Shown here in pieces: positions 1 through 8,017 of a stretch of DNA of 64,000 bases. The translations under genes and the position numbers were made by a program. Source of the stretch: Chlamydiota bacterium (GTDB lineage Bacteria > Chlamydiota > Chlamydiia > Chlamydiales > JAAKFR01); contig JAJFLY010000004.1 in assembly GCA_021772455.1 (NCBI GenBank), forward strand, positions 18,157 through 82,156. Reading direction: 5' to 3'. Position 1 is the stretch's first letter. Every line of letters starts with the position of its first letter. The notes below the pieces were generated by a model, which worked only from the letters and a program-made list of their open reading frames with translations, did not search any database and was not told the DNA's origin.

Positions 1-382
1 TCAAAGCAAGAATCAACAAAGAGACAAAAGCAAAAGCAGAACCGAATCCGATTAATATACGTGCGATCAAAGCTATATAGAAGTGGGTTGCAAGCGCAAA
101 AATAAATACACCAAGTGTACAGATAAAACACGCTGCTGAAAGAACAATCCGTGTCCCTATTTTTTCTGTCAGAATCCCAACAGGAATCTGCATCAATCCA
201 TAGACGACATAATATGCAGCTGCCAAAATCGAAAACTGTCTGATAGAAAGCACTAAACTATCGCGGATCTCGATCGCAATCGTTCCAAGGAAGATGCGTA
301 AGAAAAATTCATAGAAGAAAAATAGAATCGCAAGTGACCAGACAAAGACCCCAAAAAAAGAGATCCTTTTTGAATCATCCAT
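1..382 (-). CDS. MFS transporter, N-terminal part (runs off window)
   Basis: This is the first 127 or so codons of a membrane transporter; the rest lies beyond the left edge. The visible protein starts MDDSKRISFFG, then has a hydrophobic first segment, a second one around AAAYYVVYGLMQIP, the loop GILTEKIGTR typical of the MFS loop 2-3 signature, and two further segments. Substrate cannot be told; chlamydial relatives include sugar-phosphate and drug-type carriers. The start at 382 overlaps the end of the upstream deacylase-like gene by 8 bp, suggesting co-transcription. A start at 378 is in a different frame and reaches a stop at once at the window edge, so it was not chosen. Confidence 0.75.
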   Translation of the reverse strand, partial: MDDSKRISFFGVFVWSLAILFFFYEFFLRIFLGTIAIEIRDSLVLSIRQFSILAAAYYVVYGLMQIPVGILTEKIGTRIVLSAACFICTLGVFIFALATHFYIALIARILIGFGSAFAFVSLLILAL

Positions 383-1358
383 GGTGCTCCCACATCTCAG
401 GGGTAACCTCTTCTTCCGTAGGCGCCAATTCAACAATCGGATCGCCTTCATTGACCAATGGGAGGGTGTTATGGGTCAAAATAATCCCCTGTTGAGGAGA
501 GTAGATTTGAAATTTTTGCGACGTGCCAAAAGGGTCGTAAATATCGGCTAAAAGTTCACCTTTTTGAACAGAAGCACCCAACCTTTTAAACATCTGACAG
601 AGCCCTGAACCGGGTGCCCTGAGCCATTTTTTTGACTGAATCACAACAGGATCGTAGTGCGACTTCCCCTTAAGCTTTACCATCTCAAGCGACTGCATCA
701 CACGTAATATTCCCTTATATCCTGTTCGAATTCCCCCGTCATCGAGCCGCATAGGCTCACCCGCTTGATAACATAAGGTAGGAATACCACGGTTGTTTTG
801 CCACAAAAGCCCCCTTTCAGATGTTGTGTCGACGATTACAAAAGGCTGAAAAGCCGTAGCCATTTTTTCCGTTCCAGGAATTTTTAAATTAGTTTGGATA
901 TGAGGAAGGCTTCTCTGATAGGGATCACCGGTATGGATGTCAATGCAGTGGGTGGCTTTGCATAAAATCTCATTTGTCAGATGGTGAGCGAGTCTAGCTG
1001 CAAAAGAACCACTCACAGAGCCAGGAAAGCTCCCATCCAAATCTCGCCTATCGGGCAAATTACGAGACAAGGTCATAAGTCCGTAAACATTGATTGCGGG
1101 CACGGCAATCAGCGTTCCACGCAAAGACTTTAGGAGTTGGGCACTTAAAAGCTTATGGATAATAGCAATCCCATTCATCTCATCACCATGAATGGCTGCA
1201 CACACAAGCAAGCAGGGACCTTCCCTTTTTCCATGGATTACATGAATCGGGATATGCATCGCGGTGTAAGTAGAAAGCTCCGGAGTGGGCAAACCGAGAG
1301 TGAGCCTCTCCCCCGGTTGAATCTGAGTATTCCCAATTGTCAGCGGTTTATTTTTCAT
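375..1358 (-). CDS. Succinylglutamate desuccinylase/aspartoacylase-family zinc hydrolase
   Basis: Predicted zinc-dependent carboxypeptidase-like deacylase (AstE/AspA family, M14-like fold). Seen in the sequence: the zinc motif HGDE in CAAIHGDEMNG near residue 60, the substrate-binding Arg-rich stretch NLPDRRDLDGSFPG, and the third zinc ligand region CIDIHTGD. A C-terminal beta domain follows, as in the bacterial DUF-type members. Substrate is unknown; the family removes acyl groups from amino acids or small amides. The longest reading begins with TTG at 1388; the internal ATG at 1358 (MKNKPLTIG) fits the family N-terminus better, though neither has a clear ribosome site. The next gene, an MFS transporter, overlaps its end, so uptake and hydrolysis of one compound is a reasonable guess. 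Confidence 0.75.
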   Translation of the reverse strand: MKNKPLTIGNTQIQPGERLTLGLPTPELSTYTAMHIPIHVIHGKREGPCLLVCAAIHGDEMNGIAIIHKLLSAQLLKSLRGTLIAVPAINVYGLMTLSRNLPDRRDLDGSFPGSVSGSFAARLAHHLTNEILCKATHCIDIHTGDPYQRSLPHIQTNLKIPGTEKMATAFQPFVIVDTTSERGLLWQNNRGIPTLCYQAGEPMRLDDGGIRTGYKGILRVMQSLEMVKLKGKSHYDPVVIQSKKWLRAPGSGLCQMFKRLGASVQKGELLADIYDPFGTSQKFQIYSPQQGIILTHNTLPLVNEGDPIVELAPTEEEVTPEMWEHHG

Positions 1359-1505
1359 ATATGCAGAGCATACCTGATCTCCCTTCAATTCTCAACCCCT
1401 ACTCCCTCTTCATAGCCGCACTAAAATTTTTAATGCACGATTCCCCCACATTTGCTAGCATTAATTTTTTATAAAGGATGACTTTACAACAGATAGGTAA
1501 ATTTC

Positions 1506-2009
1506 ATGGCGGAATTACGACGAATAGAGCAAAATTTATATCAGGGACAAGGTTCAATTACCCCGAGTGCTCTAGAAAATACATTTGAATTTGTGTACGC
1601 GATTATTGCAGGTCTAGCGCTATTGGCAATAGCAGTGGCAGGGCTTGGAGGAATTTATCAGTCGGGCTTCCTCTACCACTTAAATCTTACCTGCTCTAAA
1701 ATTATGCTTGGAGTAGGGAGTATAGGCGGCATTGCACACCTTACATATGGTATTGTCGGGTTGATTTGCCAGCAACTCCCAAAGAGCCCGCAGCCAGTTC
1801 CGAATTCAGCACCACCCCCATCCACTGAAAGTGGCGTGTTTGTAGGAAGAGGGCAAGAAGGGAGGAGAGGCAGTTCTGCCGGCTCTGAGGATACAGTCGT
1901 CTCCTTGAACTCTGATGATACTCAGACTACGCGGCGTACTGGTACAAATCCCATATTTGATACAGCTAGTCTTGTGGGAATAGAGATCACGCAAGGACCC
2001 GTAAACTAA
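1506..2009 (+). CDS. Putative inclusion membrane (Inc-like) protein
   Basis: A 167-residue protein with no recognised domain. Two hydrophobic segments (about residues 28-50 and 64-87), rich in Gly and Ala and separated by a short loop, form the bilobed hairpin that defines chlamydial Inc proteins. There is a short polar N-terminus before it and a long polar Pro/Ser/Thr-rich tail after it, which would face the host cytosol. The ATG at 1506 follows an AGGTAA stretch. It stands alone between divergent genes. The Inc assignment rests on topology only; a generic small membrane protein is the alternative. Confidence 0.55.
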   Translation: MAELRRIEQNLYQGQGSITPSALENTFEFVYAIIAGLALLAIAVAGLGGIYQSGFLYHLNLTCSKIMLGVGSIGGIAHLTYGIVGLICQQLPKSPQPVPNSAPPPSTESGVFVGRGQEGRRGSSAGSEDTVVSLNSDDTQTTRRTGTNPIFDTASLVGIEITQGPVN

Positions 2010-2049
2010 GTTCCCACCAAAAATAGGTGAAAGGACTACACTTGCAAAG

Positions 2050-3180
2050 ATGCTTGCCATATTGTGTTTGTTTTCAGCCATCTCCCTTACAAGCCTCTCT
2101 CACACTGTTGAAGAAAAGGTCGGTCAGCTTCTAATGGTCCATTTTCATGGAGAAAGTGCGAATAATGATGCGCGCGCTTTGGTTCAAGATGTGAAAGTTG
2201 GGGGGATTATCTATTACAACTGGGCAAACGGATTAACCTCCCCAGAGCAGGTCCGCAATCTCAGCGCTGGACTTCAAGGTCTAACCCAAACCAATCGCCA
2301 CCCCATCCCCCTTTTTATTGGTGTTGACCAAGAAGGAGGGGTTGTCTCCAGGTTGAAGGAGGGTTTTACACACTTTCCAGGAAATCGCGCGCTTGGGGAG
2401 ACCCAAAACCCCGATTTAGCCGAATCTACAGCTCTTGCGATGGGAAAAGAGTTAGCTATAGTTGGGATAAACATGAATTTCGCCCCTGTTGTCGACGTCA
2501 ATACCAACCCTAACAATCCTGTGATTGGCGAGCGCTCCTTTGGGGATGACCCAGAAACAGTTGCCGCCTTTGGCGCAAAAGCCCTTCTGGGCTATCAACA
2601 AGCTGGAATCATTCCAACACTGAAACACTACCCTGGACACGGTGATGCACAAGTTGATTCACATAAAGATTTGCCGATTATCGATAAAACGCTTGCCGAA
2701 TTAGAATATGTAGAACTACTCCCATTTGCAAGACTTGCATCCAGCGCCGATGTGATCATGACAGCCCACCTCCTTGTCCCAGCATTAGATCCTGAAAAGT
2801 GCTCAACACTCTCTGAAAAGACCATAGCCTACCTAAGAAATACTCTCGATTTCCAAGGAGTTATAATTACTGACTCGCTAGTAATGGAGGGGCTCTTGAA
2901 AAGTTGCGTATCTGTTGATGAGGCTGCCATTCAAGCCTTAAATGCCGGTTGCGACATACTACTTCTTGGTGGTCGACAACTGGCCTCCGGCGATGGCGAT
3001 CTAGAGCTCTCTGTAAGTGATATTCAACACATACACCTGGCCCTTGTCAACGCTGTCAAAGAGGGGTGTATTTCCGAAAAAAGGCTTGATGAGGCCTTTG
3101 AAAGAGTACTACGGCTAAAAGAACATTCTGCAAGCGATACGCTTGTGAAGTCCTCACCTTTAAATTCTATGTCTTCTTGA
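2050..3180 (+). CDS. nagZ: Glycoside hydrolase family 3, beta-N-acetylhexosaminidase
   Basis: Predicted to cleave terminal beta-N-acetylglucosamine, in the NagZ role from muropeptide-like substrates. Family marks visible: KHYPGHGDAQVDSHKDLP (the KH-x-PGHG motif and the following His of the catalytic loop) near residue 197, and IITDSLVMEG with the nucleophile Asp near residue 274. Length (376) suits a single-domain GH3 enzyme. The N-terminus is hydrophobic (MLAILCLFSAISL) and could be a signal peptide, which would place it in the periplasm, unlike the cytosolic NagZ of enteric bacteria. It follows the Inc-like gene by 40 bp on the same strand. Confidence 0.85.
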   Translation: MLAILCLFSAISLTSLSHTVEEKVGQLLMVHFHGESANNDARALVQDVKVGGIIYYNWANGLTSPEQVRNLSAGLQGLTQTNRHPIPLFIGVDQEGGVVSRLKEGFTHFPGNRALGETQNPDLAESTALAMGKELAIVGINMNFAPVVDVNTNPNNPVIGERSFGDDPETVAAFGAKALLGYQQAGIIPTLKHYPGHGDAQVDSHKDLPIIDKTLAELEYVELLPFARLASSADVIMTAHLLVPALDPEKCSTLSEKTIAYLRNTLDFQGVIITDSLVMEGLLKSCVSVDEAAIQALNAGCDILLLGGRQLASGDGDLELSVSDIQHIHLALVNAVKEGCISEKRLDEAFERVLRLKEHSASDTLVKSSPLNSMSS

Positions 3181-3409
3181 CTGTTCATATATGCATTGGT
3201 GAGCATATGCAAAAGCTACTTTCAGTGACATCAGAAACCAATTATGGCCTGTAATTTCCAATTGACAGGAATCTGAAATTTTATAAATCTCGTGAATACA
3301 AAAGAAAGAATGAGACTGTTGCCCCCCCCTTCGGTTTAGTCGGCAAACGGAAGCTGAATGTGAGTGGCTTAAAAATTTTAACAGTCCCAGAATAATTCAA
3401 AGTCTTACA
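3181..3409. other. Intergenic region with two small hairpins
   Basis: A 229-base gap. A short inverted repeat ATATGC/GCATAT lies at about 3189-3214, just after the nagZ-like stop, and an imperfect hairpin CTTCGGTTT/AAACGGAAG with one mismatch lies at about 3330-3354 beside a run of C. Neither is followed by a U-run, so neither is a convincing terminator. No ORF or RNA gene was recognised. Confidence 0.3.
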
Positions 3410-4060
3410 GTGTCATATAAAGTTATCCTATTCGACCATGACGATACCCTCGTCCAGACTATACAGCCTAAGTGGGCCCAACATAAACATATTGCACGCG
3501 CCTACTATAATATAGAGCTGACTGATGATAAAATTCGTCAACACTGGGGAAAGCCTTTTTCTATATTATTACAAGAACTCTATGAAACAGATGATGTGGA
3601 TGAAGCCTTGGCACACAATATCCGTACAAGAGATGCCTTTCCTAAGGTACTCTTTCCTGAAACATCCGAAGTGCTTAATCAGCTCCAGCAGTCCGGCAAG
3701 AGACTCGGTTTAGTTACCGCCACGCTCCGCCAAAGCTTGGAATACGATCTTGCAACACTAAATATTACCAAAAACAATTTTAAGTACACTCAGACTCAAG
3801 AAAATTCGAAATTCCATAAACCTGATCCTAAAGTATTTGATCCAACAAAAGAGTGGCTTACTCATGAGGGGATTTCTTTTGATGAAGTGCTTTACGTTGG
3901 TGATGCGCTCACCGATATGCAAGCTGCAGTTGGAGCGGGCTTTCATTTCGCTGGGGTTTGCACCGGGCTCGTTACAGCAGAAGAATTCAAGGCACATGGT
4001 GTTGAGGCCCTCAATTCTTTACAAGACTTGCTACCTGTTGCCGAGTATTCTGCAAGATGA
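3410..4060 (+). CDS. HAD-family hydrolase, phosphoglycolate phosphatase-like
   Basis: A 216-residue haloacid dehalogenase phosphatase. All four motifs are present: motif I FDHDDTLV near residue 8 (nucleophile Asp), motif II LVTATLRQSL (Thr), motif III Lys in KFHKPDPKVF, and motif IV VLYVGDALTDMQAA. The helical cap lies between motifs I and II. The substrate could be phosphoglycolate, a nucleotide or a sugar phosphate. The start is GTG (GTG TCA TAT AAA). Its last 50 bases overlap the end of the convergent thymidylate-synthase-like gene, so a nucleotide substrate is possible but unproved. Confidence 0.8.
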   Translation: MSYKVILFDHDDTLVQTIQPKWAQHKHIARAYYNIELTDDKIRQHWGKPFSILLQELYETDDVDEALAHNIRTRDAFPKVLFPETSEVLNQLQQSGKRLGLVTATLRQSLEYDLATLNITKNNFKYTQTQENSKFHKPDPKVFDPTKEWLTHEGISFDEVLYVGDALTDMQAAVGAGFHFAGVCTGLVTAEEFKAHGVEALNSLQDLLPVAEYSAR

Positions 4061-5018
4061 GCTCTTTCCAGGGAGAGTGCTCAATCACCGACAATGCCTG
4101 AGCATGATCGTCCTGCTTATTGAATACAACAAAGCTCAAAACATCACCGATATCTTGCCAATAATCTGATAGGGCATCCCAGGCTGACGTTTTCCTATGA
4201 TCTAGTCGAAGCTCTTCTTCAAGTCGCCTTAGAAGGGCAACTTGCTTTAATGAATGGGATGGTATCGGGGCCATGGGGAGAGGATTTGATCTCGTTTCCA
4301 TGTCTAAAAGGTTTTTCTCTAATCGATCATGATCTTCGAGATAGTAATGCAAGGATGTCACTGTTTGCACAAAACACCCAACAGGAATTTTTAGTTCAGA
4401 TGCAATGAGATCTTGGAGCATTGTGAACTCAAAGAGGTTATAGGGCAAAAGTGTAAGCGCATTTTCACTTCTCCAAAATGCCTGACACTCAAGCGCACCA
4501 TCACGGATAAGAAAATGTAATGAATCAATACACGGAGCATAGCGCTTCTCATGATCCCCTACCGCATGCACATGGATAATCGCTCGACGTGTGTGGGGAT
4601 CTTCTTTAAATTGTTTGATAACAAGTTGGATCTGATCCGTTCCATTAAAATGACGCATCCGATAGCCGTAGTTTGTAGGGATGGTTTTGCCATCATCACA
4701 AAACTCGGCTGCCTTTGGATTGTAATATTCCATTACATCCAAACGGATTTCATCAGAAAGAGTGGAAAGAAGTAAACGAGGAATTGCATGCTCAAAAGAA
4801 AATTCCAGCGCATTGACAATGCGATCGCGGGGATTTTCAAGAATAAGATTTACATAGCGTAACTCTCGCGTCGGCCGCTCACGAGTTCCCCACGCCGATC
4901 CAATCGTATTTTTTTGCTGAACGGAGGAAACTTCCTCACCCACAAGTAGTGCTTGCAGAGTCCTTCTATAGAGTTCGTGTGAAGAGGACGCGTAGATTTG
5001 TAGTGGTTTTTGGTTCAT
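4011..5018 (-). CDS. Thymidylate synthase-fold protein (dNMP methylase/hydroxymethylase-like)
   Basis: A 335-residue protein related to ThyA. Visible family marks: the catalytic Cys in APCIDSLHF (replacing the usual PCH-x-x-x-QF), the phosphate/uracil loop WRSENALTLLPYN with conserved RS and Asn, and the late H-x-Y in TSLHYYLEDH. The N-terminal third follows the ThyA plan only loosely. Retention of Asn in PYN suits a uridine-type base, since dCMP hydroxymethylases usually carry Asp there. The loss of His after the catalytic Cys and the added length argue that it is not a standard housekeeping ThyA. It sits in the variable left end, convergent with a HAD phosphatase. It might supply dTMP, or make a modified nucleotide. 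Confidence 0.65.
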   Translation of the reverse strand: MNQKPLQIYASSSHELYRRTLQALLVGEEVSSVQQKNTIGSAWGTRERPTRELRYVNLILENPRDRIVNALEFSFEHAIPRLLLSTLSDEIRLDVMEYYNPKAAEFCDDGKTIPTNYGYRMRHFNGTDQIQLVIKQFKEDPHTRRAIIHVHAVGDHEKRYAPCIDSLHFLIRDGALECQAFWRSENALTLLPYNLFEFTMLQDLIASELKIPVGCFVQTVTSLHYYLEDHDRLEKNLLDMETRSNPLPMAPIPSHSLKQVALLRRLEEELRLDHRKTSAWDALSDYWQDIGDVLSFVVFNKQDDHAQALSVIEHSPWKELILQNTRQQVASLVKN

Positions 5019-5050
5019 AAAAACCCTCAGGTTAAATTGGAGTATTTAAT

Positions 5051-5515
5051 TTAAGTTATTAGGCAATATGAAGCCAAGGTCAAAAAAATGTAATTGTTAT
5101 GATATTGGTGAAAACTGCATCTAGTCGGGTTTACCCTACCTGGGGCATTATCTAAGTCCATGCGAGACTCTCCAACCTCAAAGGTAAAATAGTCCTCTAA
5201 ATCCAGTTTTGCCAATTCACGAAGTTCTCGAACGATAACGGCCTCCATCAGTGAATCACTTGAACCAGTTCTATGAAGGCAGGTTAAATCTATATCTTTC
5301 GTGGCTCTAGCTGTTGAAAAACGCAGTTCCATCGCATACCCACCTTTTAGAACAAAGCCATCAGCCTCTTGGTGGAAAATTCGAGCTAGCAATCTCTCGA
5401 AGGCCACTTTTCTTCTGACCCTCTGCAAGTCCTGGTCTGTTTTTTCAGCGATGCTTTTTAGTCGCGCTTCCAGACTTTTTCGAAAGTCAGTTGCTGTTTT
5501 AAACGCTGTTGTCAT
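5051..5515 (-). CDS. AbiEii-type nucleotidyltransferase toxin, C-terminally truncated
   Basis: Toxin half of a type IV AbiE toxin-antitoxin pair; AbiEii proteins are nucleotidyltransferases that block growth by modifying RNA. The N-terminal catalytic motif is clear: FVLKGGYAMELRF followed by TKDIDLT (the GG...D-x-D nucleotidyltransferase signature) around residues 57-78, then DLDNAP near residue 124. Normal AbiEii proteins run to about 230-300 residues, but this one stops after 154, directly after the family-like DLDNAP, with an unrelated tail. It is probably inactive or a decayed remnant. Its ATG overlaps the antitoxin stop by 4 bp. Confidence 0.7.
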   Translation of the reverse strand: MTTAFKTATDFRKSLEARLKSIAEKTDQDLQRVRRKVAFERLLARIFHQEADGFVLKGGYAMELRFSTARATKDIDLTCLHRTGSSDSLMEAVIVRELRELAKLDLEDYFTFEVGESRMDLDNAPGRVNPTRCSFHQYHNNYIFLTLASYCLIT

Positions 5516-6102
5516 TTGAGCACTCTTTTAATTTTTTGATAAATCTTAGGGTTTATCTCCTTAAGAGACTCCAACTCTCTTTCCAAAAAGAGTCCTCGGC
5601 TTAAGCCTTGTTGAACCGCTTGTGCGATGAAGTTATCAGCAACGGTTCCCTCAATCACGCAATCAATGATAGTTCTTATCGGAGTCGTCACCCTATACCC
5701 TTGCCTCTCTTCAATATCTGAATCCTCTAGAGCGCCTCTATACAAGCGTAGTAACTTAGGTGGTTCTTTACGTCTTCGAAAATCAAGAGGAACTGTCATG
5801 TGCATCTTAGAAGGCATCACATCGGAAAGTTCGTGAATATCTAAGGCCGTTTCATGAGACCAAACCCCCTGAGGCATATCCTCAATATTCCTGCTCCATA
5901 AGGACCACAAGACAAGCTCTGGTCTCTCTGTTACAGGATACCTGGCCAATCGATAGACCCCCCTTTCTTCTTGGGTCCACTCCCCCGAATCAAGCTTCAA
6001 ATGAAAATTAGAGCGCTTATAGCCGCACTTCTCTGCCTGTTTTGCAGTAAAAAAGCCTTGCTGACTGTCTGCTATCTCAAAGAGTTGATTTTGATTTCCC
6101 AT
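5512..6102 (-). CDS. AbiEi-type antitoxin / transcriptional regulator
   Basis: Antitoxin half of the AbiE pair. The N-terminal winged-helix region shows GFFTAKQAEKCGY and SGEWTQEERGVYRLARYP, the typical AbiEi lead-in, followed by LVLWSLWSR and GVWSHETALDIH. The C-terminal part contains the TTPIRTIIDC segment seen in this family. At 196 residues it is full length. AbiEi proteins repress their own operon by binding inverted repeats in the promoter; a perfect 7-bp inverted repeat lies immediately upstream of this start codon (see 6104-6134). It is translationally coupled to the shortened AbiEii gene. Confidence 0.8.
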   Translation of the reverse strand: MGNQNQLFEIADSQQGFFTAKQAEKCGYKRSNFHLKLDSGEWTQEERGVYRLARYPVTERPELVLWSLWSRNIEDMPQGVWSHETALDIHELSDVMPSKMHMTVPLDFRRRKEPPKLLRLYRGALEDSDIEERQGYRVTTPIRTIIDCVIEGTVADNFIAQAVQQGLSRGLFLERELESLKEINPKIYQKIKRVLK

Positions 6103-6103
6103 A

Positions 6104-6134
6104 CACCAATGTTATAATTTTTATGGTATTGGTG
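6104..6134. promoter_or_regulatory. Inverted repeat, probable AbiEi operator
   Basis: CACCAAT at 6104-6110 and ATTGGTG at 6128-6134 form perfect 7-bp arms around an AT-rich 17-base centre containing a TATAAT-like stretch. It begins two bases upstream of the antitoxin ATG. AbiEi proteins of streptococci repress from inverted repeats in their promoter, so this is the natural operator candidate. A look-alike half-site occurs at 5097-5110. Confidence 0.5.
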
Positions 6135-6217
6135 CAATAGCTGATTTCTGAAAAAACGGGATATATGTATGTAAAATATTTATGTATAGATACTTATAAC
6201 AGTTTGGTTGTTCAGAA

Positions 6218-6754
6218 TCAAAAAACTTTGTAGTGGTTTTGCACCATCCCTGATGAAGGAAAAGCCTGCGAAGCTATTAGCTTTAGGTTTACGTCACCAT
6301 CAGTTTTGCCGAAAAGTCGTATACCTTCTCCTATGAGAATCGGAATAAGGGTAACGACTATGTCATCAATCAACCCCTCTTTAAGAAAAGATTGGACAAT
6401 TTGTCCGCCGTCCACATAGACGCGTGTCCACCCCTCTTTAGCAAGCGTTTTCATTATTTCTCTCGGTGAGAGTTGAAAAATCCGAACTTTTCCTTCTAAT
6501 TCATCAGGAATAGCATCTTGCCTTAGGGTTTTACTCAACACAATCACAGGCTTCGGGTAAGGCCAGTCTCCAAAAGTAAGAATTTTTTCAAAGGTACCTC
6601 GTCCCATGATAAGACCATCGACACTTGATAGAAAGGCTTCATACCCACTGTCTTCACCTTCTATTTTTTCCTGAGGTAACCAATCAAGAGCATGGTCTTT
6701 TCTAGCTATAAAACCATCAAGGCTTGTTGCTATAAATACATGACCTGTCGTCAT
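6218..6754 (-). CDS. RibD C-terminal/dihydrofolate reductase-like protein
   Basis: A 178-residue NADPH-binding reductase-fold protein of the RibD_C group (YwjB/YyaP-like). Seen: the N-terminal strand VFIATSLDGFIAR, the LIMGRGTFEKI motif near residue 50, PVIVLSKTL, and WTRVYVDGGQIVQSFL followed by LTLIPILIGEGIRLFG, all in family order. It is not a classical FolA, which lacks this C-terminal IP-x-LIG-G signature. Function is uncertain; these proteins often act as generic reductases. It lies 12 bp after the cupin gene on the same strand, so the two are probably co-transcribed. Confidence 0.8.
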   Translation of the reverse strand: MTTGHVFIATSLDGFIARKDHALDWLPQEKIEGEDSGYEAFLSSVDGLIMGRGTFEKILTFGDWPYPKPVIVLSKTLRQDAIPDELEGKVRIFQLSPREIMKTLAKEGWTRVYVDGGQIVQSFLKEGLIDDIVVTLIPILIGEGIRLFGKTDGDVNLKLIASQAFPSSGMVQNHYKVF

Positions 6755-6766
6755 TTTTTTTCCTAG

Positions 6767-7129
6767 TTAAATCCACTCTGGAGTCTCAACCGTTTTATCA
6801 GTATTCTTGTTTCCCGTATTAAGTACCCCTTTGGGTTCAAGAAGCAATACATGAGCTTCTTCAATAGTGTAAGGCAAATGCTCAACACCTCGAGGAACAA
6901 CAAAAAATTCTCCCTCATTTAGTACCACTTCTTCATCTCGCATTTTAATATGCAATTGTCCTTTTATAATGAGAAAAAACTCATCCTCATTCTCATGATG
7001 GTGCCAAACAAATTCTCCTTTAGCTTTAAAGATTTTGACATATGAATCATTGACTTCTCCCAAAATTTTTGGGGTCCAATATTCGCTAAAAGAATCAAAT
7101 TTTTTCTTAATATCGACCTTTTTATTCAT
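6767..7129 (-). CDS. Cupin-domain protein
   Basis: A 120-residue single-domain cupin. Motif 1 is FVWHHHENEDEFFLIIKG with the usual two His and Glu metal ligands, and motif 2 is GEFFVVPRGVEHLP with the last His. Such small cupins are metal-dependent isomerases, dioxygenases or sensors; nothing here picks among them. Upstream is the CPBP protease gene and downstream the RibD_C-like gene, all in one direction, forming a small accessory operon. Confidence 0.8.
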   Translation of the reverse strand: MNKKVDIKKKFDSFSEYWTPKILGEVNDSYVKIFKAKGEFVWHHHENEDEFFLIIKGQLHIKMRDEEVVLNEGEFFVVPRGVEHLPYTIEEAHVLLLEPKGVLNTGNKNTDKTVETPEWI

Positions 7130-7156
7130 AATATTTCTATCCTTTCTTGCAAAAAT

Positions 7157-7847
7157 CTATATTAATACCGCATGTATAACGACATCTGTTACAAAGTGTG
7201 CGGTCATAGCAGCTAGCAATCCTCTTGTCCAGTAAAGCCATCCAAATACAACTCCAGGTATAGCATTTAAAAGGAGTATACGAAAAACCTCAAACGAGGA
7301 GGGTGAGGTAAGTTTAAAAGCTGCTGGCAAGTGCCCTAATCCAAAAATGATAGCTACTATCACATTAGCAATCCAAAGAAACAACAAACGATTTTGTAGC
7401 TGGAACTTGAAAATTTTCCCAAGAAGAAAATAGGCCGTTGTCAACATGAACAGCCGAAACAACACTTCTTCATTTATTGAGCCGTAAAAAGATGCTAATA
7501 AGCCTGTCCAAACTGGTGGATGTGAGTCAGAAAGCAGAGAGCTACTGAATAAAGCACTATCAAGCAGATAAAGAGCAACCCCTACAAGTAATCCTGCTAT
7601 CACTCCAGGAAATATTTTTTTTTTTGAGAGGACTATCAATCACAAATGGCAGTAAATCGGTCTTAGGAACAACCTGATAACTGAGCCAACAAACCAACCC
7701 AAACAAAAGCGCTGCTTGAACAGTTGAAAGAAAAAATATTTTTAAAAATGAAACAGAGGAAGGAACTAAGCCCAGATGCAGAACATAAGGCAAAACAGAC
7801 CATGCACCGAGAATACAAAGAATCCAAAGGATGAAAAAGGGAGCCAT
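7157..7847 (-). pseudogene. CPBP-family intramembrane protease, split by frameshift at an A11 run
   Basis: Two overlapping reading frames together make one CPBP (Abi/CAAX-like) membrane protease of about 229 residues. The N-terminal frame (start ATG at 7847, MAPFFILW, after GAGGTG) has membrane segments and ends in DSPLKKKN. The C-terminal frame continues KKKIFPGVIAG and carries the protease motifs INEEVLFRLF (EE-x-x-x-R), FGLGHLP and AHFVTD. The break lies in a run of eleven A (coding strand, 7615-7625). Removing one A fuses the frames exactly. It may be a true pseudogene, a phase-variable gene, a gene rescued by transcriptional slippage, or a sequencing error. Confidence 0.75.
7615..7625 (-). 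repeat. A11 homopolymer at the CPBP frameshift
   Basis: Eleven T on the plus strand, read as AAAs on the coding strand. Ten A would keep the CPBP gene in frame (CTC + nine A + ATA TTT). Runs of this length are prone to replication and transcription slippage. Confidence 0.85.
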
Positions 7848-7962
7848 TTTCACCTCATTTTTATCCTGATTTATCATTGGGGAGTGTGCCATGTGTGTAC
7901 CGTATAAACTTAGGAAGGTTATGAATCTCATTTTTATAAATCATAACTCATTCAGTATAAGC

Positions 7963-8017
<55 letters not shown>

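Noticed and set aside
1806..2081. 91-codon minus-strand frame opposite the Inc-like gene
   Set aside because: The plus-strand protein has a coherent two-helix topology and an upstream ribosome site; the reverse frame has neither.
3837..4169. 110-codon plus-strand frame overlapping the HAD gene end
   Set aside because: Out of frame with a HAD gene that holds all four motifs; no supporting signals.
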